Below are positions 1 to 8,844 of a stretch of 64,000 nucleotides of DNA, piece after piece. The position numbers were made by a program, and so were the translations under genes. Under the pieces are notes generated by a model that was given only the letters and a program-made list of their open reading frames with translations, did not search any database and had not been told where the DNA came from. The DNA is taken from positions 930,001 to 994,000 of the forward strand of contig CAWCBA010000002.1 of the NCBI GenBank assembly GCA_963793675.1, in the 5' to 3' direction. Within the stretch, counting starts at the first letter, position 1; every line of letters starts with the position of its first letter. This DNA comes from RPQJ01 sp963793675 (lineage in GTDB: Bacteria; Pseudomonadota; Gammaproteobacteria; Steroidobacterales; Steroidobacteraceae).

Positions 1-50
1 GCGAACAACCCGGCCAGCGCGTTGGTGGAATCACGCGGATCGTGAATTTC

Positions 51-3000
51 ATGGCGGAGTTGCGCCGTCGCCGCGTCTTCTCGTTCACCGCCGGCTACAT
101 CGTCGCGGCGTGGGTTGCCATCGAGGTTGCCAGCGTAGTGCTGCAGGCCTTCGAGGTGCCGAACCACGTCCTGCGGGTGCTGATAATCGCCGCCGTCGTG
201 CTCGCGCCGGCGGCGATGGTGCTCGCCTGGTTCTACGACCTGACCCGCCACGGTCTCGTCTACACCGACGAGGTCGACCGGATGAAGGCGATCGCCGAGC
301 AGCCAAGCGCACCAACGGACGCAGCGGCCAACGCGGCTGGCCTGCCGGCCCCAGCGGAAATCGAGGGCGTGCCCGCGATTGAAACGACAGCCGCCGGACC
401 TGCCGAACGCCGACTGGTGACGGTGCTGCAGTGTTCACTGTCGCCGCTCGGCGACCAAGGCATCGACCTGCAGGCGGAGCGATTTCGGGGCGAGATTCCT
501 GCGATTGCGCGCCGCTTCGGGGAGATCGTAGACAGCGTGGAGGGGTACCTGCTGCCGACCGAGGGCGAGGTCTTCACGGCCTATTTCGGGGTGCGGATCG
601 CGCACGAGGACGACGCGCTCCGTGCGGTGCTTTCCGCGCAACGCATGGTCCGCCACATCTCGGACTTCAACGCCAATGCCACCGGTGCCGAGGCACTGCG
701 CATCGATATCTGCGCCGGTTTGCACTGCGGCTTCGCGATCGTCGAGGAATTGCAGGGGCGCGGGATCGAGCACTGGGTGAGCAACATCGGGCAGACGCTG
801 AACGCGGCTGCGGCACTGCAGCTCGCCGCGGGAAGCAACGAAGTCCGGCTGAGCCGCGACATCCACGCGATGCTCCACGGCCGAATCCCCTGCGAGCTGG
901 CCGGCAGCCAGTCGCTGCCGGGCTCGGCGGTCCCGGTCCCGGTGTACCGGGTCACCGGGACGGTTCTGGTCCCGCTCGCACCGTCGGAGACCTTCCACGG
1001 CGAGATGATCGGTCGCGAGAAAGAGATCGCGCTACTCGAGGAACGCTGGGGCGCGGCCCTCGAGTCGCAGGGCAGCGTCGTGCTGCTGCGCGGCGAGCCG
1101 GGGATGGGCAAGACGAGGCTGGTGGCGAGCTTCCGCCAGATCGTAGAGAGCGGGGGGGTGGCTCGCCCGCTCGTGCTGCAGTGTTCCGCGCATCACACCC
1201 ATTCGCCGCTGTTCCCGGTGTTGCGCTACCTCGAGCGGGCGGTGCCGGGCTTCTCCGCGCAGGACCCTGCGCCAGTCAGTGAACAGAAGCTCGCGGCCTG
1301 GCTCGAAACGTACGACGTGCGAGAACCGGAGCTGCCGCGGATTCTTGCCGAGATGCTGTCGCGCGATCCGCAGACGGGCGGTTCACACGTCGAACCGGGC
1401 AAGCAGAAGGAGCTGCTGCTGCGCGGGCTGTTGCGCGTGATGCTGCACGATGCGGACAAGCAGCCCGTGTTCCTGCTGTTCGAAGATCTGCACTGGGCGG
1501 ATCCGACCTCGTGCGAACTGCTCGGCATGCTGATCGGGCAGGCGCCGTCGCTGCGGGCCTTTCTGCTGCTGACTACCCGTCTGGGCTTTCGCGCGCCGTG
1601 GCTGCATCAGTCGCACGTCCATGTCGTGAACGTGAACCGCCTCGGCCGCGCGCAGTCGCGCTCGATCGTCGCCGCGATCGACCGAGAGGGCTCGATCGAC
1701 GAGTCGCTCACGGAATCCATCGTCGCGAAGGCCGACGGCGTGCCCCTGTTCATCGAGGAGCTTGCCCGCTCGGTCCTTGAGGCAGCACGTCGCAACCGGC
1801 TGACCGGTGCGGGGGACCCGCTCACCATCCCGAACTCCCTGCAGGAGTCGCTGGCGGCGCGGATCCAGCAGCTCGGGCCGGCCAAGGCGCTCTTGCAGTT
1901 CGCGGCCACGATCGGCCGGGAGTTCAGCCAGGCCCTGTTGCAGGCGACCGCCGGGCTCACGACCGAGCGGGTGGAGGAGCTGATGGACCAGCTGGTCGAT
2001 CGCGAGCTGGTCCATCGCCGGGGTGTTGGCGCCGAGATCAGCTACGTGTTCCGGCACGCGCTGATCCAGGGCGCCGCGTATACCTCGATGCTGAAATCGC
2101 GGCGCGAGGAATGCCACCTCGCCGTTGCGCAGTCGATCGAGCGCGACCCGACGCTGGCCCGGCAGAACGACGAAGTGCTGGCCTATCACTACGGCGCCGC
2201 TGCGGCGACCCCGGAGCATGCTCACAAGGCGATCGGCTACTGGCTCGCGGCGGCCCAGTCAGCAGCGCGCCGATCTGCCAACCTGGAGGCCGAGCACTTT
2301 CTTGACAATGCGCTGCAGCAACTGCAACGCCTGCCACCGGGCGACGCGCGTGACGGGGCCGAATTGCGTATCCAGGTGCAGCGGATCCCCGTCCTGGTGG
2401 CACTGCACGGCTACTCCTCCGAGCGCATGGGCCAGACCAGTGGCCGAGCCCTGGCCTTGTGCGAATCCGTCAGTGACTTCGGAACGCGTTTCACGGCCTT
2501 GTTCAGCGTCTGCATCTTCGATATGGTCGGCGGCCGTCACCAGGACTCGCACGCGACCGCGCTCAAGCTCGCGCGGCTGGATGCCGACAACGGCGGGCAG
2601 CTCGCGGTTGAGACGGAGATGTTGCTCGGACTCACCTGCTTTTTCCTCGGACGTTTCGCGGAAGCAGAGCGACACCTGCTCGCCAGCATCGCCTGTTACG
2701 ACCGCGAGGCGCACGGGGGGCACGCCTACCGCTACGGCCAGGATCCCGAGATCGTCGCGATGAGCTACCTCTCGTGGGTGCTCCTCTGTCGCGGTGACGC
2801 CTCGCGGTTGGCCGCGAACGAACAGCGCCTCATCGCGCGCGCGCGGAGTCTCGGCCACCCGAACTCGCTCGGCTTCGCGCTCGCCTGGACCGCCTGGACA
2901 CGCGTCTTCGGCGACGACCATCGCGACCTCGCGGAACTCGCGGCGGAAGTCCGCGGGCTCGGCGCGGAGTTCGGCCTCAACTCATTCGCCGTGCATGCGC

Positions 3001-3506
3001 AGCTGCTCTTGGCGCTGTTGCAGTGCAAGCAGGGCGATGTCGCGGGGCTGGCGGCCGTCGAGCAGAGCATCGACGCCTGGCGCGGCATCGGTTCGCGATG
3101 TTTCCTCGAGTACTGGGACGTGCAGTTCGCGCGGGCGTGCCTCGACGCGGGCCAGTCGGCGCGAGCGGCCGAGATCCTCGCACGCGCAGTGGTCGGAACG
3201 GAGGCCACCGGCGAGCGCTGGTCCGAGAGTGAACTGCATCGGTGCCTCGCCCGATTGGCGCAGGAGACTGGCGACGGGACAAGTGCGACGGCTCACATCC
3301 GGCAGGCGCTCGACGTTGCGGAAGGCCAGGAGGCCTGGGGCTGGTATCTTGCGGCGGTCTGCGACGGCGCGGAGCTGCTCGCTGCCGATGACCCCGATGC
3401 GGCGCGCGTGCAGCTGGACGGCGCCCTCGCGCGTCTTCCGGGCCCGGCAACCGGGACCACCGGAAAACGCGCGGTCGCATTGCGAACTGCGCTTGCGACA
3501 AACTAG
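51..3506 (+). CDS. Membrane-anchored pseudo-cyclase / AAA ATPase / TPR regulatory protein
   Basis: A 1151-residue multidomain protein. The start MAELRRRRVFSFTAGY resembles the N-terminal anchor of many gammaproteobacterial TPR and cyclase-like proteins, with two hydrophobic segments at about residues 12-30 and 38-60. Residues about 120-300 match a class III nucleotide-cyclase fold (AYFG, AHEDDALRAV). The usual metal-binding aspartates look lost: the first strand reads LQCSLSP where a D is expected, and the GDG turn reads EGE. A Walker A (GEPGMGKTR) lies near residue 348, and the C-terminal half is TPR-like. ATG 51 is preferred over GTG 42 because the family signature starts there. A signalling or scaffold role is inferred; no substrate is visible. 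Confidence 0.8.
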   Translation: MAELRRRRVFSFTAGYIVAAWVAIEVASVVLQAFEVPNHVLRVLIIAAVVLAPAAMVLAWFYDLTRHGLVYTDEVDRMKAIAEQPSAPTDAAANAAGLPAPAEIEGVPAIETTAAGPAERRLVTVLQCSLSPLGDQGIDLQAERFRGEIPAIARRFGEIVDSVEGYLLPTEGEVFTAYFGVRIAHEDDALRAVLSAQRMVRHISDFNANATGAEALRIDICAGLHCGFAIVEELQGRGIEHWVSNIGQTLNAAAALQLAAGSNEVRLSRDIHAMLHGRIPCELAGSQSLPGSAVPVPVYRVTGTVLVPLAPSETFHGEMIGREKEIALLEERWGAALESQGSVVLLRGEPGMGKTRLVASFRQIVESGGVARPLVLQCSAHHTHSPLFPVLRYLERAVPGFSAQDPAPVSEQKLAAWLETYDVREPELPRILAEMLSRDPQTGGSHVEPGKQKELLLRGLLRVMLHDADKQPVFLLFEDLHWADPTSCELLGMLIGQAPSLRAFLLLTTRLGFRAPWLHQSHVHVVNVNRLGRAQSRSIVAAIDREGSIDESLTESIVAKADGVPLFIEELARSVLEAARRNRLTGAGDPLTIPNSLQESLAARIQQLGPAKALLQFAATIGREFSQALLQATAGLTTERVEELMDQLVDRELVHRRGVGAEISYVFRHALIQGAAYTSMLKSRREECHLAVAQSIERDPTLARQNDEVLAYHYGAAAATPEHAHKAIGYWLAAAQSAARRSANLEAEHFLDNALQQLQRLPPGDARDGAELRIQVQRIPVLVALHGYSSERMGQTSGRALALCESVSDFGTRFTALFSVCIFDMVGGRHQDSHATALKLARLDADNGGQLAVETEMLLGLTCFFLGRFAEAERHLLASIACYDREAHGGHAYRYGQDPEIVAMSYLSWVLLCRGDASRLAANEQRLIARARSLGHPNSLGFALAWTAWTRVFGDDHRDLAELAAEVRGLGAEFGLNSFAVHAQLLLALLQCKQGDVAGLAAVEQSIDAWRGIGSRCFLEYWDVQFARACLDAGQSARAAEILARAVVGTEATGERWSESELHRCLARLAQETGDGTSATAHIRQALDVAEGQEAWGWYLAAVCDGAELLAADDPDAARVQLDGALARLPGPATGTTGKRAVALRTALATN

Positions 3507-3529
3507 ACCGAAGCCAAGGGAGAGTATTG

Positions 3530-5599
3530 ATGGAACAGAGCGATTTTACCCACTTCTATGCCCGGCGCCGGCAGACCCTCGGCGTTCTCTACAAGGATAC
3601 GGAGTTCCTCTACCCGAACAACGAGCCGTGGCCGGAGCAATCCTTCGACTACCCGTTCGGGCAGGCCCCGACGGTCTCGAACATCCCGCCCGAGGAGGCC
3701 GCCGACTGGCAGCAGAACATCGGCAACTACTACACCGACAATGCACTCGGCACCGCCAAGAACCCGACCCCCTTCGGCGTCATGAGTGCCGAGTTCGCGC
3801 GCGACTCCGTCGAGAAGAACGGTATCACCGGGTACGGGGAGTTGAGTGACGAGCTGTTCCTCGAGCTGATCTGCGAAGGGCTCTACAGCAAGTACCTCGG
3901 GCTTCTCGACCCGCAGGACGAGCAGCTGTTCAACGTCAAGGACGACGCGAACTACCAGTACCTGAAGTCCGATCAGTCGTGCATGAAAGTCGTTACCAGC
4001 CCGTGGCCCGGCGAGTTCGTGGCGCCGGCGATCGCGGTGGTGCGGCGCCGGCTGCCACTGACGAACGACACGCGATGGAACTACGAGCTGGTCGGCATCG
4101 CGCTCGCCCGGCTGAATGACAAGGGCGACGGCTACGAGTTCGCATCCGACCTGGTGTTCGACGCCAGGAAACACCAGTCGACGTCGGCGTGGTGGCTGGC
4201 CAAGTTCTTCGTGCTGCAGGGAGCCATCCACCGCATCAACCTCGTGGATCACATCAAGGTCCACTTTCCCAGCGACACGATCAACGCGATCACCAAGTCG
4301 GTCCTGCCGCGCTGGCACCTGCTGCAGCAGCTGCTGTTGCCGCACTTCCGTCTCACGCTGCCGGTGAACAACACCGTGCTGGAAGGCGCGCGCTCGATCA
4401 TCAACCGCGACACCTGGTACCCATGGAGCCCGGTCACGGCACGGGGCGACGAGATCCGCAAGCTCATCCCGCTCGCGTGGGCCGGCAGCGAGTATTACTG
4501 GGACGGGCGCAATACCTCCTACCCGAAGTACTATTTCAGCACCGACCCGGGCAGCTTGCCGGACCCCGATGATCCCGCGAACAGCCGCATCCCGACCTTC
4601 ATCGGCCTGAAGGCCTCGCGCTACGCTGAATTCATCGAGGATTACCACGCCCCGATCCTGGAGTTCGCGCGCGCGGTGATCGCGCAGCTGCCCGACCCCA
4701 CGTCGAGCCCGCAGCAGGAAGACATCCAGTGGCTCGAGATCCAGCGCTGGGCCTACGAGGTCGCGAAGCTGATGCCCGGCTTCCCCGACGAGCAGGCGAT
4801 CTGCAACAAGGAGACCCTCGCGCAGGTGTGCGCGACGATCATCTGGAATGCCGGCATCGTGCACTCCACCGACCACTGCACGCTGCACATGATGATCGAC
4901 AAGCACCCGGTGCCATTCATCCTTCGCGTGAGGCCGCCGCAGAGCAATGCCGCCGAAGTCGAGGAGACCATCGGACAGGCGATCGGCCCCAAGGGCCTGC
5001 AATACCTCGGCGGCGCATTGCACGGCCTCGAGGGCCTGCTGAAGAAGGCGTTGCTGGGCAAGCATCCCGGCGTACTCGGCGGCTTGCTCGGCAGCCTTGG
5101 CGTCGACGCTGTCGAGGGCATCGCGAAGAAGCTGGTGGCGAGCCTCGAGGACATGGAACTCACCGAGGGCAGCGTGCCGCTCTGCTGGCCCACTGACCTG
5201 ATCTACTGCAAGATGGCTGACCTGTTGTTCTACCGTCCGCACAGCACCAGCTTGCTCTGGGACTGCGAGTACGCCTTCCTGCAGACCGATGCGCAGAAAG
5301 GTCCCGCGCAGGTGGCGCTCGAACAGGAATGGCGGGCGGCGGGTCGCCCCGTGCTGGGTGACGCCGCAAGGCAGGCGTTGCAGACGATCCGCACGCGCTA
5401 CCAGGACGCGCTGTCACGCGTGAGCGCCAAGTATTACGACGAGCGGGGCGAGCCGGTGCTCTACGATTCCGCGTCGGCCTCCGACATCCCCTGCGTGCTG
5501 AACCGCTACGGATTTCCCAAGCTGAAGCCAGGGACGGACGACAAGGACGTGGACGGCACGCGTATGGAGTGCTGCTTCAGCGCCGGGATCCAGTACTGA
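3530..5599 (+). CDS. Lipoxygenase-family protein with altered iron site
   Basis: A 689-residue protein, close to lipoxygenase catalytic-domain length. The family framework is clear: WWLAKFFV, then LLPHFRLTLPVNN, then ATIIWNAGIVHSTDH, each matching a canonical lipoxygenase block. In ungapped alignment the first iron-ligand histidine falls on Ile236. The second is His241, the third His445, and the usual Asn/His ligand is His449. The C-terminus ends GIQY rather than in a terminal isoleucine. ATG 3530 follows AAGGGAGAG; TTG 3527 is the alternative. It lies 23 nt after the previous gene and converges on an FAD monooxygenase. Fatty-acid dioxygenation is the family role, but activity here is uncertain. 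Confidence 0.72.
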   Translation: MEQSDFTHFYARRRQTLGVLYKDTEFLYPNNEPWPEQSFDYPFGQAPTVSNIPPEEAADWQQNIGNYYTDNALGTAKNPTPFGVMSAEFARDSVEKNGITGYGELSDELFLELICEGLYSKYLGLLDPQDEQLFNVKDDANYQYLKSDQSCMKVVTSPWPGEFVAPAIAVVRRRLPLTNDTRWNYELVGIALARLNDKGDGYEFASDLVFDARKHQSTSAWWLAKFFVLQGAIHRINLVDHIKVHFPSDTINAITKSVLPRWHLLQQLLLPHFRLTLPVNNTVLEGARSIINRDTWYPWSPVTARGDEIRKLIPLAWAGSEYYWDGRNTSYPKYYFSTDPGSLPDPDDPANSRIPTFIGLKASRYAEFIEDYHAPILEFARAVIAQLPDPTSSPQQEDIQWLEIQRWAYEVAKLMPGFPDEQAICNKETLAQVCATIIWNAGIVHSTDHCTLHMMIDKHPVPFILRVRPPQSNAAEVEETIGQAIGPKGLQYLGGALHGLEGLLKKALLGKHPGVLGGLLGSLGVDAVEGIAKKLVASLEDMELTEGSVPLCWPTDLIYCKMADLLFYRPHSTSLLWDCEYAFLQTDAQKGPAQVALEQEWRAAGRPVLGDAARQALQTIRTRYQDALSRVSAKYYDERGEPVLYDSASASDIPCVLNRYGFPKLKPGTDDKDVDGTRMECCFSAGIQY

Positions 5600-5617
5600 G
5601 GGTCGCCTGCTGCGCGT

Positions 5618-6970
5618 TCACGTGGCAGCCCGCCGCCGGAGCAGCGGGCTGCCGAGCACGCGCAGCGCGACGTCGGGCAGCATCAGCGACCAGATGGGCC
5701 GCACGAAGTGGATCACCTGCAGGAAGCGCATCTGCACGACTTCGCTGCTGCCCGAGAGTTGCAGCAGCCGCGTGATGTACCAGCCGATCAGCGGAGTGAG
5801 CAGTGGTCGCGGCCCGGTGGTCTCGGGGTACAGGAAGTCGCTGCCGGCGCCGAGCAGCCAGGCCGAGTCCACGACGGAAGCGGCGCGGCGGAAATAATCC
5901 CGAGCGAGCGCGGCGTCGGCGGCGCGACCGCGGTTCAGTTCGAGGCAGCGGTCGAGGATGTCGGCCTGCAGCGCGCACAACGTCATGCCCTGTCCGTAGA
6001 GCGGGTTCAGGCTGCAGATGCTGTCGCCGAGATACAGCAGTCCCGGCGGAAATTCGGACAGGCGCTCGAAGCGCCGCCGCATCTGGTTCGCGTAGCCGAT
6101 CAGGTGCACCGGGCCCTCAGGCTCGGCATGGCGGATCGCTTCGTAGAGGTCGGGCTGCTCGAGGCTTGCGGCGAACTCGAGGAAGGCGGTCGGGTCGTCG
6201 CTGCGCGTGTAGTGCCCACGCAGCCCCACCAGAGTCACGATCCATCGATCCCCCTCGATCGGGAACACGACACCGAGGCGGTGCGTGCGTGGCGCCGTCG
6301 TGTACACGGCCATGGCTTTCCAGTCGCGCCCGTCCTGGGGCTGGCGGAACACGCGCGTGGCGTAGCCGATGTCGACGCCGATTGATTCCTCCTCGGGCCT
6401 GGCATAGCCAAGGCGCTCCAGGGAGCCCAGTGTCGCGCCGGAGCGTCCGCTTGCATCGACCACCAGGTCTGCCTCGAGGCCGAACTCCGCTGCACTTGCG
6501 CCAACCGGCTTCACGACGACGCCGGTCACGCCGCCGCTTCCCGGCTCGCCCTGCAGCCCCTGCACCATGTGGCCGGACAGCAGGTGGACGTGCGCAGACT
6601 CGAGCAGGCGCCTGCGCAGTGTGTGCTCGAGCAGCGGCCGGCTCTGGGCGTGGATCTTGAGCCCGCTGCCATGGCGGAGTTTCCAGACGCCGTGGTGATA
6701 CCAGCGCATGTCGCGACCGTTGTCGAAGACGGCTCCACCGGCAGTGACGAGATCCTCGGCGATGCCTGGAAACAGGCCCTCGATGATCCGCATTCCGCCC
6801 GACCACAGCAGGTGGATGTGGTTGCCTTGCGGCACGCCCTTGCGCGCAGCGGTGGCCTCATCGCCAGCGTCCCGCTCGACGACCGTTACTGCGTCGAAGT
6901 GGCGCGCGAGCACGCGCGCCGCGAGCAGTCCCGCGACGCTGGCTCCAATCACGACCGCGTGACGCGGCAT
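5618..6970 (-). CDS. FAD-dependent monooxygenase/oxidoreductase (UbiH/halogenase-like)
   Basis: A 450-residue flavoprotein of the group A monooxygenase fold. The N-terminal Rossmann motif VVIGASVAGLLAARVL binds FAD ADP. A second FAD motif, YLGDSICSLNPLYGQGM (around residue 320), has the GD-and-NP pattern of aromatic hydroxylases and flavin halogenases. The halogenase WxWxIP motif was not seen, so hydroxylase or epoxidase chemistry is more likely. It starts with ATG at 6970 and ends 18 nt from the lipoxygenase-like gene on the opposite strand. The two may act on related lipids, but that is only inference from position. Confidence 0.72.
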   Translation of the reverse strand: MPRHAVVIGASVAGLLAARVLARHFDAVTVVERDAGDEATAARKGVPQGNHIHLLWSGGMRIIEGLFPGIAEDLVTAGGAVFDNGRDMRWYHHGVWKLRHGSGLKIHAQSRPLLEHTLRRRLLESAHVHLLSGHMVQGLQGEPGSGGVTGVVVKPVGASAAEFGLEADLVVDASGRSGATLGSLERLGYARPEEESIGVDIGYATRVFRQPQDGRDWKAMAVYTTAPRTHRLGVVFPIEGDRWIVTLVGLRGHYTRSDDPTAFLEFAASLEQPDLYEAIRHAEPEGPVHLIGYANQMRRRFERLSEFPPGLLYLGDSICSLNPLYGQGMTLCALQADILDRCLELNRGRAADAALARDYFRRAASVVDSAWLLGAGSDFLYPETTGPRPLLTPLIGWYITRLLQLSGSSEVVQMRFLQVIHFVRPIWSLMLPDVALRVLGSPLLRRRAAT

Positions 6971-7129
6971 CTACGGCTCCAGTGGTTCAATCGTGGCGAA
7001 TGCTCGCAGAAAACGCAGCCGACGGACAGGCGCGCGGGATCGAGCCGATGATCGGTGGACGGATGGGCAAGCTGACCGCGCGCGGCAGTCCGGCCTCAAC
7101 GTCGCGTCGAACGGCGTCGATGATGCCGG

Positions 7130-8467
7130 TCAAGGTTGGCTGCGCGTGTCCCAGGCGATGCGACCGGGTGGCCGTTTCCAGGGCAGGTGCTCAAGTTCCT
7201 CAAGATCATATCGACCATCGCCGCAGATCAGCACCACGCGCAGGCCATCGGTGTAGTAGGGGTCATCGGTGTAGTTGTGCCGGGGCGCGTCCCGGCCCGA
7301 GTAACCGACGCCGTCGACGTAACCGACGGCCTTGAGCGACTCGGAGCTGAGCATGTCCAGCGTCAAATAGAGTCGCGCCTCGTCGATGATCGGGTCGACC
7401 TTGTGTGTGACGAGGGTCTTGCTCGAGAACTTGACGCCGATATCCCGGCTGACCTGTCCGACCCAGACCATCTGCCCATTGACCGTTACCGGCGCCCGCC
7501 ACAGTCGCAGGTGGTTGCGCTGGTCCACGTTGCCGCGCACTTTCTGCAGGGCGATGTCCTGGGGGCGATCAAACAGATACAACGGCGAAACCGGCGACGT
7601 CCGGTATTTCGATCCGAATGCCGAGGAGAACGCGGTTCGCCACTTCGTGGCGCCGCGGATCGTCTCGGTGAGATCCCAGCCACGGCGCACCATCGCGGTG
7701 AGCACGGTCAATCCGTCCCCGACGATCACCAGGTTCAGCGGGTCACCCGCTGTCTTCCGGTCACCCCCGAGCACGCAGCAGGGCAGTCCTTCCAGGTAGG
7801 TCCGCAAGCCCGCGAGGTCGAGGTCGTTGGCCGCGCCCTCGGCGTGGAGTCGGTCGAAATCCACGCGGCTGAAGTCTGCCTCCAGTCCCGGCACGAACTG
7901 TGCAAACTCGAATGACCGCACGACACCGCTGCCGAACAGGTCTACGGAAAACACTTTGGCCCCGGGATCGAGGTTCGTATAGACGTAGCCCGAGACCGTG
8001 CTGTGCGGCGGAATTATTATTGACACGTGGCGATCAACGAGCGCGTCGATGCGGTCGTCGAAACTGACGCCTTCCTTCCCCTTGAACCGCCAGGCCACCT
8101 CCGATGGCGTGAAGTATTCCCGGTCCACGCTGAGCAGCATCAGGAAGAGTTCCGTCGCTTCCTCGTTGACGATCTCGAGCCATACCGGCTGTACGTTCTT
8201 CTTGGCCAACGGCACCCCGAAGCTGGCGAGCGACTCCGCCGGGCTCAGCACGACCGCGGAAACCCGAACCGCGCCCTCGACCTGGGTCTCCGCCCGCGCC
8301 CGGTAGTCCATTGATTCGGTCTGGGTGGGGGCACTGGCGCATCCGGCCACGGCAAGCAGCAGAACGAGGATCGTGGCCCAGCCACCCGCCCGGCAGCTGT
8401 CGCGACTGACCGGGACGACCCGTCGCGTGCGCCAGGTCTGAGCTTGCAGCGAATTCGACCGACGCAT
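7130..8467 (-). CDS. Lipoprotein with LssY-like C-terminal domain
   Basis: A 445-residue predicted lipoprotein. A long basic N-region precedes a hydrophobic core and the lipobox LAVAGC, giving an acylated cysteine near residue 43. Residues about 230-400 match the LssY C-terminal domain: a DPLNLVIVGD start, a GWDLTETI segment, SPVSPLYLFDRPQD and LRLWRAPV. This domain also occurs in PAP2-phosphatase fusions, but no phosphatase or DedA part is present. The central region is a separate unrecognised beta-rich domain. Location is likely envelope; function is unknown. The start could also be internal, because the N-terminus before the signal core is unusually long. Confidence 0.7.
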   Translation of the reverse strand: MRRSNSLQAQTWRTRRVVPVSRDSCRAGGWATILVLLLAVAGCASAPTQTESMDYRARAETQVEGAVRVSAVVLSPAESLASFGVPLAKKNVQPVWLEIVNEEATELFLMLLSVDREYFTPSEVAWRFKGKEGVSFDDRIDALVDRHVSIIIPPHSTVSGYVYTNLDPGAKVFSVDLFGSGVVRSFEFAQFVPGLEADFSRVDFDRLHAEGAANDLDLAGLRTYLEGLPCCVLGGDRKTAGDPLNLVIVGDGLTVLTAMVRRGWDLTETIRGATKWRTAFSSAFGSKYRTSPVSPLYLFDRPQDIALQKVRGNVDQRNHLRLWRAPVTVNGQMVWVGQVSRDIGVKFSSKTLVTHKVDPIIDEARLYLTLDMLSSESLKAVGYVDGVGYSGRDAPRHNYTDDPYYTDGLRVVLICGDGRYDLEELEHLPWKRPPGRIAWDTRSQP

Positions 8468-8844
8468 TGAGCACCTCAGGCCGACGGGCCGACGAAAACC
8501 TGCGGCGGCGGCAGGTTCAGCTGAACGCGACTTGGAACGTGGTCTTGTCGATATCCACGTTCGAGTCGGGTCCAGTGTATCCGACAGAGATCCGCGCGGC
8601 CCGTGGCAGGTCCGAGTTGCAATGCGACCGCTTGGCTGGCGCCCCTGCTCTTCTTCCCCGTCTTCGACCTTGCTGGCCTGACCCCGGGGCGTACACAGCC
8701 CCGGACGGCAAGGCGGGTGCGACGACCCGTGCAGGCCACGCGCCGGGGCGGATCGCGTTTCGGACCGCGCCCCTGCATGATTCGCGCTTCGCGCCGGCGG
8801 GCCTGGGGCCGGCCGGTCATCGCTTTCCCCGGGGGAATCACGAG
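8468..8844. other. Intergenic region between divergent genes, no gene seen
   Basis: About 377 bp between the divergent LssY-domain lipoprotein and the DUF885 gene. The open frame that reaches the DUF885 gene extends back through it, but that stretch has no recognisable protein character, and a signal peptide starts cleanly at 8845. It presumably holds both promoters. I could not single out convincing boxes. Confidence 0.4.

Noticed and set aside
3503..5242. 579-codon open frame antisense to the lipoxygenase-like gene
   Set aside because: Arginine/valine/aspartate-rich shadow translation typical of GC-rich codon bias. No family likeness, and the sense strand has a clear conserved protein.
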